Positions 36,208 to 44,899 are shown, numbered from the stretch's first letter. The stretch: DNA of 64,000 bases from Clostridium sp. (GCF_021372645.1 NZ_JAJFUC010000047.1:1-64000), one strand, 5' to 3'. Notes: generated from the letters alone by a model not told the origin. Numbers and translations are program-made.

Positions 36208-37083
36208 ATGAAAAGTAAAAAAATTAAAACAATAATGGTTACAGCATTAACTGGATGTATGTTATTATCAGTTACTGTAGTGGCATCAGCAAGTGGAGCT
36301 TCCGGATATGAAACATATAAAAGTGCAGCAAAAAATATAGTAGTTACGGATAATGCCACATTCTCAACATCCTTTGATGTAAAGGATAATGGAAATACTA
36401 GCATCTCAGGAACTAGTGTAGAAAAGCTTGAAGGTACTAATAATTCTTCAATTACAAATATAAAAATTGGGGATGTTACAAAAGAAACTGAAACAAGTAG
36501 AATAGATGGTAAATCTATTGTAAAAGATGGAGAAAATTATTATTCTAGAGACAATAATGGTAAAGAGAAGAATGTGAGAATGGAGAAAAAATTTGATGCT
36601 TCATCAAGTAGAGCAAAACTAGGAGAAATGGTTTTAGACACTTTAGTTGGAGATGTTAAAAATCAATTTGTTGTAGATGGAGATACAATTAGTGTAAATC
36701 TTGAAGGTGCACAAATTCCTGAACTTGCAAAATTAGCTATTTCAGCAGCTGCTGAAGAGCAAAATAATAAAAAAGATAATAATAAAGGTGAAGCTGGAAA
36801 AGATGGATTAAAAGACGCATTAAAAAGTATACCCAATTTAAAAAATGTGGATATTAAATCTTTGAGTATAACTGCCAAAGTAAATGGAAGTACATTGACT
36901 GATAATGCTTTTAAAATTGTAATTACTGGCGAAGATGAAAGTGGTGTTTCACATGAATTTGAAGTATCTGCAGATACTACAATTAGTGGCGTAAATTCAA
37001 CAAAAGCAGATTCAATTGATACAACAGGCAAGCAAGTTCAAACTATGCAAGACATGATGAATAGTAAACAACACTTAAAATAA
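36208..37083 (+). CDS. Secreted protein of unknown function
   Basis: 291 residues with a clear signal peptide (positive MKSKKIK, hydrophobic core to about residue 25, VASA cleavage region). The mature part is hydrophilic and rich in Ser, Thr, Asn, Asp and Lys, with repeated beta-like segments (ISGTSVEKLEG, ISVNLEGAQIPEL, LSITAKVNGSTL) and a Lys/Asn-rich stretch near residues 190-205. It resembles lipoprotein-carrier-like or cell-wall-associated clostridial proteins only loosely. It precedes the ABC transporter operon but is separated from it by a terminator. Confidence 0.65.
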   Translation: MKSKKIKTIMVTALTGCMLLSVTVVASASGASGYETYKSAAKNIVVTDNATFSTSFDVKDNGNTSISGTSVEKLEGTNNSSITNIKIGDVTKETETSRIDGKSIVKDGENYYSRDNNGKEKNVRMEKKFDASSSRAKLGEMVLDTLVGDVKNQFVVDGDTISVNLEGAQIPELAKLAISAAAEEQNNKKDNNKGEAGKDGLKDALKSIPNLKNVDIKSLSITAKVNGSTLTDNAFKIVITGEDESGVSHEFEVSADTTISGVNSTKADSIDTTGKQVQTMQDMMNSKQHLK

Positions 37084-37169
37084 TAAGCAGAATATAGAAA
37101 TTAATAGCAAAATTAATATGTATTTTAGATATATATTAAAGATATTCAAGATGTAGCTAAATACAAAGG

Positions 37170-37254
37170 CTGTCTCAAAGTTAAATTTGAAAAGAAGAAC
37201 TATTAAAATTGTAGAATTTAGATTTTTGATTTATAAGCTTTGAGACAGTTTTTT
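37170..37254 (+). terminator. Terminator between the secreted protein and the ABC operon
   Basis: CTGTCTCAAAG (37170-37180) and CTTTGAGACAG (37238-37248) pair perfectly over a 57-base loop and are followed by TTTTTTG. The long loop could allow an alternative fold and read-through into the ABC genes. Confidence 0.65.
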
Positions 37255-37273
37255 GAAAAAAGGAGAAATTAGT

Positions 37274-37999
37274 ATGGTACCTGTACTTAAAGTAAATGAG
37301 TTAACAAAGACATACAAAAATGGTCGTGGAATTATAGATATATCTTTTGAAATGGAAAAAGGAGATATTTTTGGTTTACTTGGTCCAAATGGTTCTGGAA
37401 AAACTACTACTATGAAAATTATCACTGGTTTGTCATATGCAGACAAAGGAAGTGTTCAAATATTGGGAAGTGATTCTTTAGAAGAAAGTTCAAAGGCATT
37501 TGAAGAAATTGGATGTCTTATTGAGGCACCAGCAATTTATGATTATCTTACAGCTAGAGAAAATCTAAAACTTGCAGCAAATTATTATTCAGAAATTAAA
37601 GTGCCAAGAATAGATGATATGCTTACACAAACAGGATTAATAAAATATGCGAATGAAAAGGTCAAAGACTTTTCACTTGGAATGAAGCAACGCTTAGGGC
37701 TTGCTCTAGCTTTAATATCTAAACCTAAGTTAGTGATTTTAGATGAACCTACTAATGGCTTAGATATAGAAGGAACTGTAGATATTAGAGAAATTATAAT
37801 GAAACAAGCAAAGCTTGGAATAACATTTCTTGTTTCAAGTCATATTTCTCATGAGATAGAACTTATGTGTAATAAAGTTGGCATTATAAAGGAAGGGAAA
37901 TTATTAAATGTAACATGTATGAAAAATGCACTGGATGAATGTGAAACTTTAGAAAAATATTTTCTTAAATACGTTGGAAGAAAGGGGGAAGAGGTATGA
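37274..37999 (+). CDS. ABC transporter ATP-binding protein (BcrA-like)
   Basis: The start at 37274 follows AAAAAGGAGAAATTAGT. 241 residues: Walker A GPNGSGKTTTM (about residues 36-46), Q-loop region near IGCLIEAPAIYDYLT, signature FSLGMKQRLGLALAL (about 131-145), Walker B LVILDEPTNGLDIEG (about 151-165), and the switch histidine in SSHISHEI. The SLGMKQR type with a separate small permease is the BcrA/NatA type, often giving resistance to peptide antibiotics such as bacitracin or lantibiotics. It overlaps the permease gene by 4 bases and is followed by a kinase and regulator. Confidence 0.9.
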   Translation: MVPVLKVNELTKTYKNGRGIIDISFEMEKGDIFGLLGPNGSGKTTTMKIITGLSYADKGSVQILGSDSLEESSKAFEEIGCLIEAPAIYDYLTARENLKLAANYYSEIKVPRIDDMLTQTGLIKYANEKVKDFSLGMKQRLGLALALISKPKLVILDEPTNGLDIEGTVDIREIIMKQAKLGITFLVSSHISHEIELMCNKVGIIKEGKLLNVTCMKNALDECETLEKYFLKYVGRKGEEV

Positions 38000-38733
38000 A
38001 TACAATAAGAATCGGAATAATTAATGAAAGCACAAAACTATTTAAAAGAAGTAAGTACAAAATTTTATTAATTTGTATTGGAATATTATGTATGGATCTA
38101 GGCTTAATAAGTAATTTTACAGGCGGTTTAATTAATGTTTCATTATCTAATCTTCCATTAAATTTATTATCAATATTGACTACTGTTCTGATTCCGTTAG
38201 TTATTTTTATGGCAGTTGCGGATTTATTTGCAGCAGAACAAGAAAATGGAACAATTAAAGCTGTAATAACAAGACCCATAAGTAGAAATGAAATTCTTAT
38301 TTCAAAGATGATATCTATTTTGATTTATGTGACAAGCATTTTAATAATCACATTTATAATAGGTTTAGTTATGGGAATATTCTTTGGAAGAACACAAGTA
38401 ATAAATATTCCCGAGATTTTTATTGCATACGTCGTATCAATATTACCTATAATACCAATAATTTTCCTCTCGATACTAATATCACAATTATCAAAAAGTA
38501 GCTCTTCTTCAGTAATGCTTTCAGTGTTAATTTATATTATAATTATGTTAATTGGAATAATTTTTCCTTCAATATCATCAATAATATTTATTTCATATAC
38601 AAGTTGGTATAAACTTTTTATTGGAGCTCAAATGCCAATAAAATCAATATTAATAATTGTAGGACTGCTCATGGGATATTCTTTAATATTTTTTTCAGGA
38701 GCATATGAATTATTTGAAAAGAAGGAATATTAA
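37996..38733 (+). CDS. ABC-2 type permease (BcrB-like)
   Basis: 245 residues with about six membrane helices. The conserved ABC-2 element AAEQENGTIKAVITRPISRNEILISK (in parts: AAEQENGTIKA and RPISRNEILISK, about residues 79-104) lies between helices 2 and 3. It is the membrane partner of the preceding ATPase (ATGA overlap). The transported compound is unknown; antimicrobial peptide export or resistance is the likeliest role given the linked two-component system. Confidence 0.87.
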   Translation: MNTIRIGIINESTKLFKRSKYKILLICIGILCMDLGLISNFTGGLINVSLSNLPLNLLSILTTVLIPLVIFMAVADLFAAEQENGTIKAVITRPISRNEILISKMISILIYVTSILIITFIIGLVMGIFFGRTQVINIPEIFIAYVVSILPIIPIIFLSILISQLSKSSSSSVMLSVLIYIIIMLIGIIFPSISSIIFISYTSWYKLFIGAQMPIKSILIIVGLLMGYSLIFFSGAYELFEKKEY

Positions 38734-38786
38734 TATAACTAGGAGGGACCTCTTAGTTATGTGATAAATTAGGAGGATATCTTATT

Positions 38787-40259
38787 ATGATGATAAAAAA
38801 GCGTCTTACTATTTCTAATATTCTCATGTTAGTAGTTCCAGCAATACTAATAGTAGCAATTGCTGGAGGCGTGCTTGAGGGTTTTACAGAGATATATGGG
38901 AAAAAGATAAAAGTTTTAGATGATAATAATGGAACTTATTATGTACATAAAGTTTTAAATTCCTATAGCAAAAATTTAAAAAATTATAATGAAGAAGATG
39001 AAGAAGATAAAAAAATTGAAGAAGTTCTTAAAGAAGTAGGATATAATTTAATAATTACCAGAGATGAAGAAACAATCTTTTCAAATTTAACTGATGAAGA
39101 TAAAAATTCTATTTCTAAGGTGCAAAGTGATGTGCTTTCTTCATCAGATTCAATAGTACTTGAAGTTAACTCTGTTTGTTTAATCAAAAATAGTTTCATA
39201 AAAGATGATAAACATATTAATATTATTGCAGTTAAATCAAATAATTTAATGAGTAGAGAGCATATGAAAGCTGAAGTTAAAACTTTTTTTGTAAGCTATA
39301 TGGGAATTGTATTTGTAATAGCATTACTTATTATTATATTAACAAATGGTATATTATCATCACGTGTAGCTAAAAGTTTAATTGAACCTTTAGATTTATT
39401 AAGTTATGGTGCAGGGCAAATCGAAGAAGGTAACCTTGATTTTAAAATGAATTATCAAGGAAAGGATGAATTTGCAAAGGTTTGTGCTGATTTTGATAAA
39501 ATGAGAATTAGATTGCAAGAATCTGTTCAAATGCAATTAAAATATGAAGAAGATAGAAAAGATTTAGTAGTAGGAATATCTCATGATTTACGTACTCCAC
39601 TTACAACAATTAAGGGATATATTAAAGGATTAAAAGATGGTGTTGCAAATACTCCTGAAAAATGTGAAAGATATCATGATATTATATATAATAAAGCTTG
39701 TGATATGGATATGCTAGTTGATAAATTATTTTTGTTCTCTAAGCTAGATACAGGAAAATTTCCTTTCCGTTTTGAAAAAGTATATTGCAATGAATTTTTA
39801 AGAAGTTTCTTTAAAAGTGCTACAGATGAATTTGAGAGAAAAGGTATTAATTTATTTTATGAGAATAATTGTAATAATAATATTTTGATTAATATTGACT
39901 CTGAAGAAATAAATAGAGTTTTGATGAACATACTTGAAAATAGTGCAAAATATAAAACTAGTGATTACGGAAATGTAAATATTACAGTAAATAAACAAGA
40001 AAATAATATTGTTTTAAGGATTAAAGACGATGGACCAGGAGTTTTAGAAGAGAATCTTTCACGTTTATTTGTTAGTTTTTATAGAGGAGATGTGGCAAGA
40101 ACTAATCCAAGTGAGGGTAGTGGACTTGGACTTTCTATTTCTGAACATATAGTTAAGGCACATGGGGGGAAAATTACTGCTGAAAACATGGATGGACTTG
40201 TCATTACTATAACGTTACCAATTAGTAGTCAAGATGAAGTGCACGAAGAAAATATTTAA
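38787..40259 (+). CDS. Sensor histidine kinase linked to the ABC transporter
   Basis: 490 residues. N-terminal membrane helix (about residues 8-28), an extracellular domain of about 130 residues, a second helix (about 170-190), a HAMP segment, and the H-box VVGISHDLRTPLTTIKGY (His about 267). ATP-binding N-box VLMNILENSAKYK, DDGPGV and GSGLGLSISEHIV follow. The large external domain suggests it senses an extracellular ligand itself rather than through the transporter. The start follows AGGAGGATATCTTATT; the regulator gene follows 51 bases downstream. Confidence 0.9.
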   Translation: MMIKKRLTISNILMLVVPAILIVAIAGGVLEGFTEIYGKKIKVLDDNNGTYYVHKVLNSYSKNLKNYNEEDEEDKKIEEVLKEVGYNLIITRDEETIFSNLTDEDKNSISKVQSDVLSSSDSIVLEVNSVCLIKNSFIKDDKHINIIAVKSNNLMSREHMKAEVKTFFVSYMGIVFVIALLIIILTNGILSSRVAKSLIEPLDLLSYGAGQIEEGNLDFKMNYQGKDEFAKVCADFDKMRIRLQESVQMQLKYEEDRKDLVVGISHDLRTPLTTIKGYIKGLKDGVANTPEKCERYHDIIYNKACDMDMLVDKLFLFSKLDTGKFPFRFEKVYCNEFLRSFFKSATDEFERKGINLFYENNCNNNILINIDSEEINRVLMNILENSAKYKTSDYGNVNITVNKQENNIVLRIKDDGPGVLEENLSRLFVSFYRGDVARTNPSEGSGLGLSISEHIVKAHGGKITAENMDGLVITITLPISSQDEVHEENI

Positions 40260-40310
40260 TATATATATGTATGTTCAATTAGTTTGATAAAGGCATAATG
40301 GGGGAGAAAA

Positions 40311-41009
40311 ATGAGGAAAATATTGATTATAGAAGATGATGAACTTATTGCAGAATTAGAAAGAGATTATCTTGAAATAAACGGATTTGAAACAGAGATA
40401 GCAATGACTGGAGATAAAGGATTAGAGCTTGCATTAAATAAGGAATTTGATTTAATACTTTTAGATTTAATGCTTCCTAGTAAAGATGGATTTCAGATTT
40501 GTAGAGAAATAAGAAATAGTAAAGAGATACCTATAATAATGGTTACAGCAAAAAAAGAGTCTATAGATAAGATTAGAGGACTTGGACTTGGAGCAGATGA
40601 CTATATTGTTAAACCTTTTGATCCTAGTGAACTCGTAGCTAGAGTAAATGCACATCTCTCACGTTACGATAGATTAACAACAGTAGAAAAAAAAGAGGAT
40701 ACAGAACTTGGTGTTATAAATTTTGGGAGATTAAAAATATTAACACAGGCATGGAGAGTATATGTTGATGAAAAAGAAGTTAAATTTGCAAACAAAGAAT
40801 TTGAACTGTTATTATTTTTAGCGACTAATCCTAATATTGTATTTTCAAAGGCAACTCTTTTAGATAGAATCTGGGGGTTAGATTGTTTTGGAGATGTTGC
40901 TACTGTCACAGTGCACATTAATAGAATACGAGAAAAGATTGAAGAGGATAGTAGTAATCCTAAATTTATAGAAACTGTATGGGGGGCAGGTTATAGATTC
41001 AAAATATAA
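40311..41009 (+). CDS. OmpR-family response regulator linked to the ABC transporter
   Basis: 232 residues: receiver domain with IIEDDELIAEL, the phosphorylated aspartate in LILLDLMLPSKDG (Asp about 53), VTAKK and DYIVKPF; then a winged-helix domain with FELLLFLATNPN, FSKATLLDRIWG, VHINRIREKIE and VWGAGYRFKI. It probably controls the ABC genes of its own operon. The ribosome-binding site is GGGGGAGAAAA. Confidence 0.93.
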   Translation: MRKILIIEDDELIAELERDYLEINGFETEIAMTGDKGLELALNKEFDLILLDLMLPSKDGFQICREIRNSKEIPIIMVTAKKESIDKIRGLGLGADDYIVKPFDPSELVARVNAHLSRYDRLTTVEKKEDTELGVINFGRLKILTQAWRVYVDEKEVKFANKEFELLLFLATNPNIVFSKATLLDRIWGLDCFGDVATVTVHINRIREKIEEDSSNPKFIETVWGAGYRFKI

Positions 41010-41053
41010 TTGTTCACTTTATAGAAAATCATATAATTTCTAAATTTAATTTA

Positions 41054-41090
41054 AAGTACTTCATTAGTATAAATGCTGATGAAGTATTTT
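41054..41090 (+). terminator. Terminator after the response regulator gene
   Basis: AAGTACTTCATTAG pairs with CTGATGAAGTATTTT (with G-U pairs) around a small loop and ends in TTTTTATG. Confidence 0.75.
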
Positions 41091-41137
41091 TATGTTCATA
41101 TTTTTAAAAATAATAAGTTTTCATGTATTAAGAGATA

Positions 41138-41220
41138 CTTAAAATAATAACAAGCCAGTATACGTGTCTATTTTGTCTGATGCAAAATAAATCTACCTAC
41201 TGACTTGCTATTTTCTTTCA
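41138..41220 (-). repeat. Dispersed inverted-repeat element, copy 3
   Basis: Read on the minus strand it starts TGAAAGAAAATAGCAAGTCA, contains ATCAGACAAAATAGAC and GTATACTGG, and ends CTTGTTATTATTTTAAG. The ends pair (AATAGCAAGTCAGTA with TACTGGCTTGTTATT) and the middle holds a second hairpin (TATTTTG/CAAAATA). It resembles 12187-12272 over its full length and 19026-19090 at both ends. It separates converging genes and touches the last codon of the next gene. Confidence 0.65.
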
Positions 41221-41832
41221 TATGCCTAAATTAGATAATTTCAATTGCTTTTTAGGGTAATCAATATTATTTGACGAATTAATATTGAAATTAAAAATGG
41301 TAGAGCAAACAAAAGAACTAATTTGCACACAATGTTTAATATCCCAAAAGTAAGATGAGTCCCCTTTAATATAGTTACTTAATGTATTATCAATTAAAGT
41401 TTTTATAGAAGATATGTTATGAAAAGTTAAGTTCGAATTATTTGATTTATTGTGAATTCGATTTTTAAAAATATGAAAATTGCTAAATAAATATTTTTGC
41501 AATTCACGTTCATATTTCAAATGATATGAAATATTACCAATTGAGCCAGATATATGAGAATTACAACAAAAATCACAAAGATAATGTACAATTATTCCTA
41601 GTTGCATTGAATAATAAGCATTAAATTTCTTAATGGATAGAAGCTCTTCTATTTTTTTATTAATATATACAAGAGATTTTTGCATATAATGAGGATGAGT
41701 TTTAACAAGCCAACTTTGATCAACCATTACAAGACCAAAATTAAACATAAACTTAGAAAATCCTTTTGGAATAGAATTTATATTTTTGATTAAGGATAAT
41801 TCGCCTAATTTAACATGAGTTTTTACTTTCAT
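41218..41832 (-). CDS. Zinc-dependent phospholipase C-like protein
   Basis: 204 residues resembling the Zn_dep_PLPC family: histidines in MKVKTHVKLGE, a central YSMQLGIIVHYLCDFCCNSH (about residues 75-95) with the HxLxD-type metal motif, and HLKYERELQKYL. There is no signal peptide, unlike secreted alpha-toxin-type enzymes, so it is one of the short intracellular relatives found in clostridia. Substrate unknown. The start follows GAGGAGAGATTAATT. Confidence 0.75.
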   Translation of the reverse strand: MKVKTHVKLGELSLIKNINSIPKGFSKFMFNFGLVMVDQSWLVKTHPHYMQKSLVYINKKIEELLSIKKFNAYYSMQLGIIVHYLCDFCCNSHISGSIGNISYHLKYERELQKYLFSNFHIFKNRIHNKSNNSNLTFHNISSIKTLIDNTLSNYIKGDSSYFWDIKHCVQISSFVCSTIFNFNINSSNNIDYPKKQLKLSNLGI

Positions 41833-42036
41833 AATTAATCTCTCCTCATAATAATAAATTTTGTATATAAATTAATTAAAACATAAAAGTGTTAAGATTT
41901 AACTTAATCATAAATCAATCTTATAAATTTGATATAAATCAAATATAAACAATATGTAAATTTATTTAGTTAACATGTTATGCTAGTAAAAAGTAAAAAT
42001 CAAGAAATATTTAACCTAAGATGAAAGTCTAAAATT

Positions 42037-42077
42037 ATAGATATTCAAAGTGCAGTTTTCACGTTGAATATCTACAA
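42037..42077 (-). terminator. Hairpin after the dioxygenase remnant
   Basis: AGATATTCAA...GTG and CAC...TTGAATATCT pair around an A/T-rich loop, 25 bases beyond the stop of the leftward dioxygenase remnant. The T tract is weak. Confidence 0.5.
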
Positions 42078-42101
42078 TTTAATATAAGCTAAAATATTAT
42101 T

Positions 42102-42674
42102 CTAGAATTTAAAACAAAGGTAACTTAAATTTCCCAATTCATAACTTCTAAACAGAATTTCAGGATTTGAGCTTTTACTGCTACCTAGAGCTATAAACAA
42201 TGGAACAAAATGGTCTGCAGTTGGAACTGCTAAATTAGAATGAGGAGCTAAATCTCTATAGTTAAAAAGAGAATTGAAGTCTTTATTTTTTATTTTATCA
42301 ATTAACCAATCATTAAATTCCTGTGCCCAGGAATCTACAGATGTTTGTTCCCAGTTAACTAATCTTAAATTATGAACAGTATTTCCACTACCAATTACTA
42401 AAATATCTTCTTCACCAAGATCTTTAATAGCATTACCAATATTAACTTGATTTTCAATAGGTAAATGAGAATTTATAGAAATTTGTATAATAGGTATATC
42501 AGCATCTGGATAAAGATGTTTTAGAAGAGTCCAAGCTCCATGATCCAAACCTCTAGTTAAGTCTTTTTTCACTTCAATCCCTTGCTTTTTGAGTTTATTT
42601 TCAATTTCAGATGCAATTAGAGCGCAACCTTTTGCTTCATAATTTAATTTGATAAAGTTCTTTAGGAAATCCAT
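42102..42674 (-). pseudogene. 5'-truncated DODA/LigB-type extradiol dioxygenase
   Basis: 190 residues remain of a family that is normally about 255 long. The remaining part matches well: YEAKGCALIASEIENKL, GLDHGAWTLLKHLYPDADIPIIQIS, GSGNTVHNLR (catalytic His) and TADHFVPLFIALG (metal His). The N-terminal 65 or so residues, including the HGSP-type metal ligands, are missing, so the metal site cannot be complete. The frame starts exactly where the sigma/anti-sigma array begins: the 10 bases beyond its ATG lead into a sequence repeated at 44880. No ribosome-binding site precedes the ATG. Confidence 0.75.
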
Positions 42675-42783
42675 AAAAAACTAACAAGTTCTTTTTTATT
42701 GTAGTAAAACGCACGAGTCATAGATGATAAAATAGCTGCATATTTAATTTAATTAAAAAAATAATATAAGTTTTTATTTGTTT

Positions 42784-42811
42784 TGTCAGATTTTTGAATG
42801 ACATTACGAAA
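42784..42811 (+). promoter_or_regulatory. ECF-type promoter motif, array copy 1
   Basis: TGTCAG, 16 bases, ACGAAA, in a longer conserved block (TTTTGTCAGATTT...CATTACGAAATATATTATAT). The same block, with the same spacing, occurs at 44247, 44984 and 46312. It resembles -35/-10 elements of ECF sigma factors rather than sigma-A sites. Here it precedes a deleted sigma gene and an intact anti-sigma gene. Confidence 0.65.
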
Positions 42812-42824
42812 TATATTATATAAA

Positions 42825-42922
42825 GTTCAAAAAGATTTTTCTAAGAAGCGTAGTTTTGAAAGTTAATACTATTGATAAAAAAGCATCTAGACATGCAGAA
42901 GTTAAAAAGTATAAGGAGGAAT
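42825..42922 (+). pseudogene. 3' stub of an ECF sigma gene (array unit 1)
   Basis: The bases encode the last part of the sigma factor found whole at 46380-46934: FSK..., then LKVNTIDKKAS in a frame that is interrupted by small indels. The first 150 or so codons are deleted right after the promoter block. What is left carries the ribosome-binding site (AAGGAGGA) of the anti-sigma gene. Confidence 0.75.
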
Positions 42923-42929
42923 TTTAGAA

Positions 42930-44051
42930 GTGGAAAACAAATTGTTTGAAGAATTAGATAATTTAAATATTAAAAACACAACTTTATTATTAGATGAAGA
43001 TATTAATTTATCAATAGATTATCTGACTAGGAAACGTATTGAAAAATCCATAAAGAAAAAGATAGGTCATTATGAGAAAAGCAATATTCGTATAGAAAAA
43101 ATAAATGATATTTTAGGAGAAATTTTTATGAAAAGAAAAATAGCTTTAGCATTATCAGTTGGTGTAGTTTTAAGTTTAGGTGGAGGAGTATATGCACATG
43201 CCAAAACTACTCCAGTCGCATATGTTAGTGTGGATATTAATCCAAGTGTTGAATTAGGGGTAAATGCTTTTGATGAGGTAGTTTCCACTGAAGCCTATAA
43301 TGAAGATGGCAAAAAAGTATTGGAAGGAACTAATTTAGTGAACAGTGATGTTGATGATGCTGTTAGTACTGTAATTTCAAATGCAATTTCTGATGGATAT
43401 ATAACTCAAGATGCTACAACTACATCTGCAGTTGCAGTTGAAATTACTACATCTACAGATAAGGAAAATGTGGCAACTGAATTGAATGAATCTTTAAAAG
43501 AAGTTGCTGATAAGACATTAGATAACAATAATGTGGATGCAGAAGTTGAAACTGAAAAAGTAGCTCTTGCAAGAAGGGATGAAGCAAGAAAACTTGGAAT
43601 AACACCTGGGAAGTTAAATCTTATACAAAAGCTTCAAGAATTAGATCCAACAATAACTGTTGAAGATTACAAAGATAGTTCTGTAAAAGATATACAAAAG
43701 AAAGCTAAAGAATTGAGAAAAGATAATAAGAGTAATGCAGTTACTACAGAGGAGAATACAAACACTACAGATACAAGTACTGATGTAACTGCTGATGAAA
43801 ATATTAATACTTCTTCTAATAATAATGGTAACAGTAAAAAAGAAGAACATAGCAATTCAAATAGTATAAAAGAAGAAAGTAATAGTTCAAATGATAAAGA
43901 AAAAGATACTATAACTATACCTTCAAAACAAAATAATAGTAATAATCTAAATTCACAAAATAATAATAGTAACAATTCAAATCCAGAAAAGAATAATAAT
44001 TCAAAATCACAAAATAATAGTAGCAATAAAGAAAAAAACAAAAATGATTAA
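42930..44051 (+). CDS. RsgI-type anti-sigma factor (array unit 1)
   Basis: 373 residues, GTG start after AAGGAGGAATTTTAGAA. The cytoplasmic N-terminal domain (about residues 1-69) should hold the sigma factor. One membrane helix follows (IALALSVGVVLSLGGGVYAH, 71-90). The outer juxtamembrane domain has YVSVDINPSVELGVN; the Asn-Pro at 104-105 is at the position where RsgI proteins are reported to cleave themselves. A conserved segment (ARRDEARKLGITPGKLNL) and then a long Ser/Asn/Lys-rich tail of about 110 residues complete it. No carbohydrate-binding module is seen. Its own sigma gene is gone, so it could act on the sigma factor of unit 3. Confidence 0.85.
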   Translation: MENKLFEELDNLNIKNTTLLLDEDINLSIDYLTRKRIEKSIKKKIGHYEKSNIRIEKINDILGEIFMKRKIALALSVGVVLSLGGGVYAHAKTTPVAYVSVDINPSVELGVNAFDEVVSTEAYNEDGKKVLEGTNLVNSDVDDAVSTVISNAISDGYITQDATTTSAVAVEITTSTDKENVATELNESLKEVADKTLDNNNVDAEVETEKVALARRDEARKLGITPGKLNLIQKLQELDPTITVEDYKDSSVKDIQKKAKELRKDNKSNAVTTEENTNTTDTSTDVTADENINTSSNNNGNSKKEEHSNSNSIKEESNSSNDKEKDTITIPSKQNNSNNLNSQNNNSNNSNPEKNNNSKSQNNSSNKEKNKND

Positions 44052-44063
44052 TTAAATTATAAA

Positions 44064-44152
44064 ATCAGTGGTTTATATTTAATATAAACCACTAATTTTA
44101 TGTATAAACATTTAGATTGAATTTTGTAACAATAATTCAATCTAAATGTTAT
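44064..44152 (+). terminator. Two consecutive hairpins after anti-sigma gene 1
   Basis: AGTGGTTTATATT/AATATAAACCACT (44067-44093) ends in TAATTTTATG, and AACATTTAGATTGAA/TTCAATCTAAATGTT (about 44107-44150) follows directly. Both stems are near perfect and should end transcription before unit 2. Confidence 0.78.
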
Positions 44153-44246
44153 ATGTGATATACGTGCATAGATGAGGGTGAAAAGAGAGATAAGTATTTA
44201 TGAATAATTATACTAATAATAAATATTATATTTTTTATTAACTTTT

Positions 44247-44274
44247 TGTCAGATTTACTAACTGTATTACGAAA
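44247..44274 (+). promoter_or_regulatory. ECF-type promoter motif, array copy 2
   Basis: TGTCAG, 16 bases, ACGAAA. Nearly identical over more than 40 bases to the copy at 46312, including ATTTACTAA-TGTATT in the spacer. It precedes the truncated sigma gene. Confidence 0.65.
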
Positions 44275-44314
44275 TATATTATATGAATAAAATTTGATAG
44301 AAAGAAGGTGCACT

Positions 44315-44815
44315 TTGATTTCTGATATTGAATTACTTAAGTTATTGAATAATAAGCCCGAAGTAGGTCTAAAAATGATGATGGATAACTACATGGCACT
44401 TATTTATACAATAATATTTAATAAACTTTCTGGTATGTATTCAAAAGAAGATATAGAAGAATGTGTAAGTGATGTCTTTCTTGAAGTATTTCATTACAAA
44501 AATAGAATTAATACGCAAAAAAGTTTTATTAAAGTATTGTTGGAAATTATAGCAAAAAGAAAAGTTATAGATATGTATAGAAAAAATAAGAATAATAATG
44601 AAATTTATATAGATGATGTATCAGTTCATTTAAATACTATATCAGATGATGTAGTACGCTCGATCTTATTAAAAGAGAGCAATTCACAATTAATAGGTGA
44701 TATAAAGTCTTTGGGTGAACCTGATAGTGAAATAATTATAAGAAAGTACTATTTAAATCAAAGATTAAAAGATATTTCTAAGAATACTGGGTTGAGAGTT
44801 AGTATCTATGCATAA
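44315..44815 (+). pseudogene. ECF sigma factor lacking its DNA-recognition helix (array unit 2)
   Basis: TTG start after AGAAGGTGCACT, as in the intact copy at 46380; 166 residues. Regions sigma-2 (ALIYTIIFNKLSGMYSKEDIEECVSDVFLEVF) and most of sigma-4 (IKSLGEPDSEIIIRKYYLNQ, LKDISKNTGL) are present. The protein then diverges to RVSIYA and stops, where the intact copy continues VNTIDKKVSRCMQKLKKVLGG. That missing part is the recognition helix of sigma-4. The rest of the frame is clean, so a stable product able to bind RNA polymerase core or the anti-sigma factors may still be made. A terminator follows and no anti-sigma gene is directly attached. Confidence 0.75.
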
Positions 44816-44860
44816 CTAATAAACCATTTTAAAACATGAATGGTTAAAATTGAGATTGAA

Positions 44861-44899
44861 AAGAGCTAGTTAGTATTAAAACTAACAAGCTCTTTTTTA
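44861..44899 (+). terminator. Terminator after the truncated sigma gene
   Basis: AAGAGCTAGTTAGT pairs with ACTAACAAGCTCTT around ATTAAA, then TTTTTT. The right arm and T run recur at 42680-42700, next to the dioxygenase remnant, without the left arm; this marks the array edge there. Confidence 0.82.

Noticed and set aside
37253..37273. TTG at 37253 as start of the ABC ATPase
   Set aside because: It lies in the T tract of the preceding terminator and before the ribosome-binding site AAGGAGA used by the ATG at 37274.
43641..44041. Long reverse-strand open frames opposite the anti-sigma tails
   Set aside because: They are by-products of the Asn/Ser/Lys-rich repeats on the coding strand (poly-Phe/Leu/Ile in reverse) and have no start sites.
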